Positions 5,446 through 5,657 of a stretch of DNA of 5,657 nt are shown here, piece after piece (position 1 is the first letter of the stretch; each line of letters begins with the position of its first letter). The notes under the pieces were generated by a model. That model made no database searches and was not told where the DNA came from. It saw only the letters and a program-made list of their open reading frames with translations. This stretch comes from DASUFH01 sp036274645 (GTDB lineage: Bacteria; Acidobacteriota; Terriglobia; 20CM-2-55-15), in NCBI GenBank assembly GCA_036274645.1, contig DASUFH010000209.1, positions 1-5,657 on the forward strand. Reading direction: 5' to 3'. The translations under genes were made by a program, and so were the position numbers.

Positions 5446-5457
5446 CTATGACCGCCC
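5446..5457 (+). repeat. Half copy (right arm) of the interspersed repeat
   Basis: CTATGACCGCCC is the loop and right arm of the full repeat form; the left arm is absent immediately upstream, where GGGCCG stands. Its GACCGCCC (5450-5457) is exactly complementary to GGGCGGTC of copy D (5339-5346). CCCA (5348-5351) and TGGG (5439-5442) add a second complementary step inside these arms. The pair brackets the hairpin segment. Confidence 0.6.
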
Positions 5458-5504
5458 ATTGTTTCAGAATGAATCCTCGTGAAACCAAGGGGTTTCCACT
5501 TCGG

Positions 5505-5536
5505 AACGTCGGGCGGTCATAGACCGCCCCTACAAG
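5505..5536 (-). repeat. Interspersed palindromic repeat, copy E (full form)
   Basis: The stem GGGCGGTC (5511-5518) pairs with GACCGCCC (5522-5529) over ATA. Read on the minus strand, it runs from CTTGTAGG to GACGTT and matches copy B over 31 bases, including the trailing GACGTT. It lies about 80 bases before the start of the last gene, in its upstream region. Confidence 0.85.
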
Positions 5537-5618
5537 TGCAAGGGACAATTTTGGCTGCGACATTGCGCCTGCCCTACGTTTTTCGTTATTCTCTGCAGCC
5601 GTTGGAGGGTCAACCAAA

Positions 5619-5657
5619 ATGGGAACGCGTTTGATTCGTCTGTCTCTCATCTGCCTG
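5619..5657 (+). CDS. Start of an unidentified, probably exported protein, cut by window edge
   Basis: Thirteen codons are visible, MGTRLIRLSLICL: two arginines followed by a hydrophobic run, as at the start of a signal peptide or membrane anchor. GGAGG (5604-5608) lies ten bases before the ATG, a good ribosome site. Upstream, TTGCGC (5563-5568) and TATTCT (5587-5592) with an 18-base gap could be a weak promoter. No family can be named from this fragment; its support is the ribosome site, the peptide character and the open frame to the window end. Confidence 0.6.
   Translation, partial: MGTRLIRLSLICL

Noticed and set aside
577..5536. CRISPR array
   Set aside because: Copies are kilobases apart, in both orientations, with no regular spacers and no cas genes.
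5426..5650. 74-codon minus-strand frame
   Set aside because: Its only recognisable segment (VGAVYDRP) is the translated repeat; it also overlaps the start of the last gene.

Overview
The window comes from a GC-rich bacterial chromosome. It suggests an environmental, non-pathogenic lineage, most likely Acidobacteriota or a neighbouring phylum. That placement is an inference from gene content: a haem c domain fused to a copper type II monooxygenase, a secreted CPPED1-like phosphoesterase, a FadD15-like acyl-CoA synthetase, and many short palindromic intergenic repeats. No rRNA, tRNA, CRISPR array, transposase or phage gene was seen.

Layout. Positions 1-475 (minus) hold the N-terminal part of a long-chain acyl-CoA synthetase that runs off the left edge. 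Positions 476-656 are a divergent control region with a good promoter-like sequence, an overlapping 28-bp imperfect palindrome and one repeat copy. Positions 657-1532 (plus) encode a secreted metallophosphoesterase of the CPPED1 type. Positions 1533-2058 have no credible gene and are filled with inverted repeats: two copies of a GGGGCGGTC-type palindrome at the edges and a nested inverted-repeat block of about 260 bp between them. Positions 2059-3207 (minus) encode a lipoprotein amino-acid-binding protein of the branched-chain amino acid ABC transporter type. Positions 3208-3397 are a second divergent control region. Positions 3398-4681 and 4681-5271 (both plus) are a two-gene unit overlapping by one base: the cytochrome c/copper monooxygenase fusion and a NUDIX hydrolase. 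Positions 5272-5618 have no credible gene and contain three more repeat elements, one of them apparently split by a long hairpin. At 5619 a new gene begins, of which only 13 codons of a probable signal peptide are visible.

How the genes fit together. The genes do not form one pathway. Acyl-CoA synthetase and the binding protein belong to fatty acid and amino acid uptake or use, and the copper/haem protein is a periplasmic redox enzyme of unknown substrate. The NUDIX enzyme is probably translationally coupled to the copper protein, although the two should work on opposite sides of the membrane.

The most distinctive feature is the repeat family: five near-identical copies plus one half copy, all intergenic and in both orientations. 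Its translations create false short proteins in several frames. I saw no convincing new multi-gene system; the best leads are the repeat family, the split copy at 5332-5457 and the candidate operator at 534-561.
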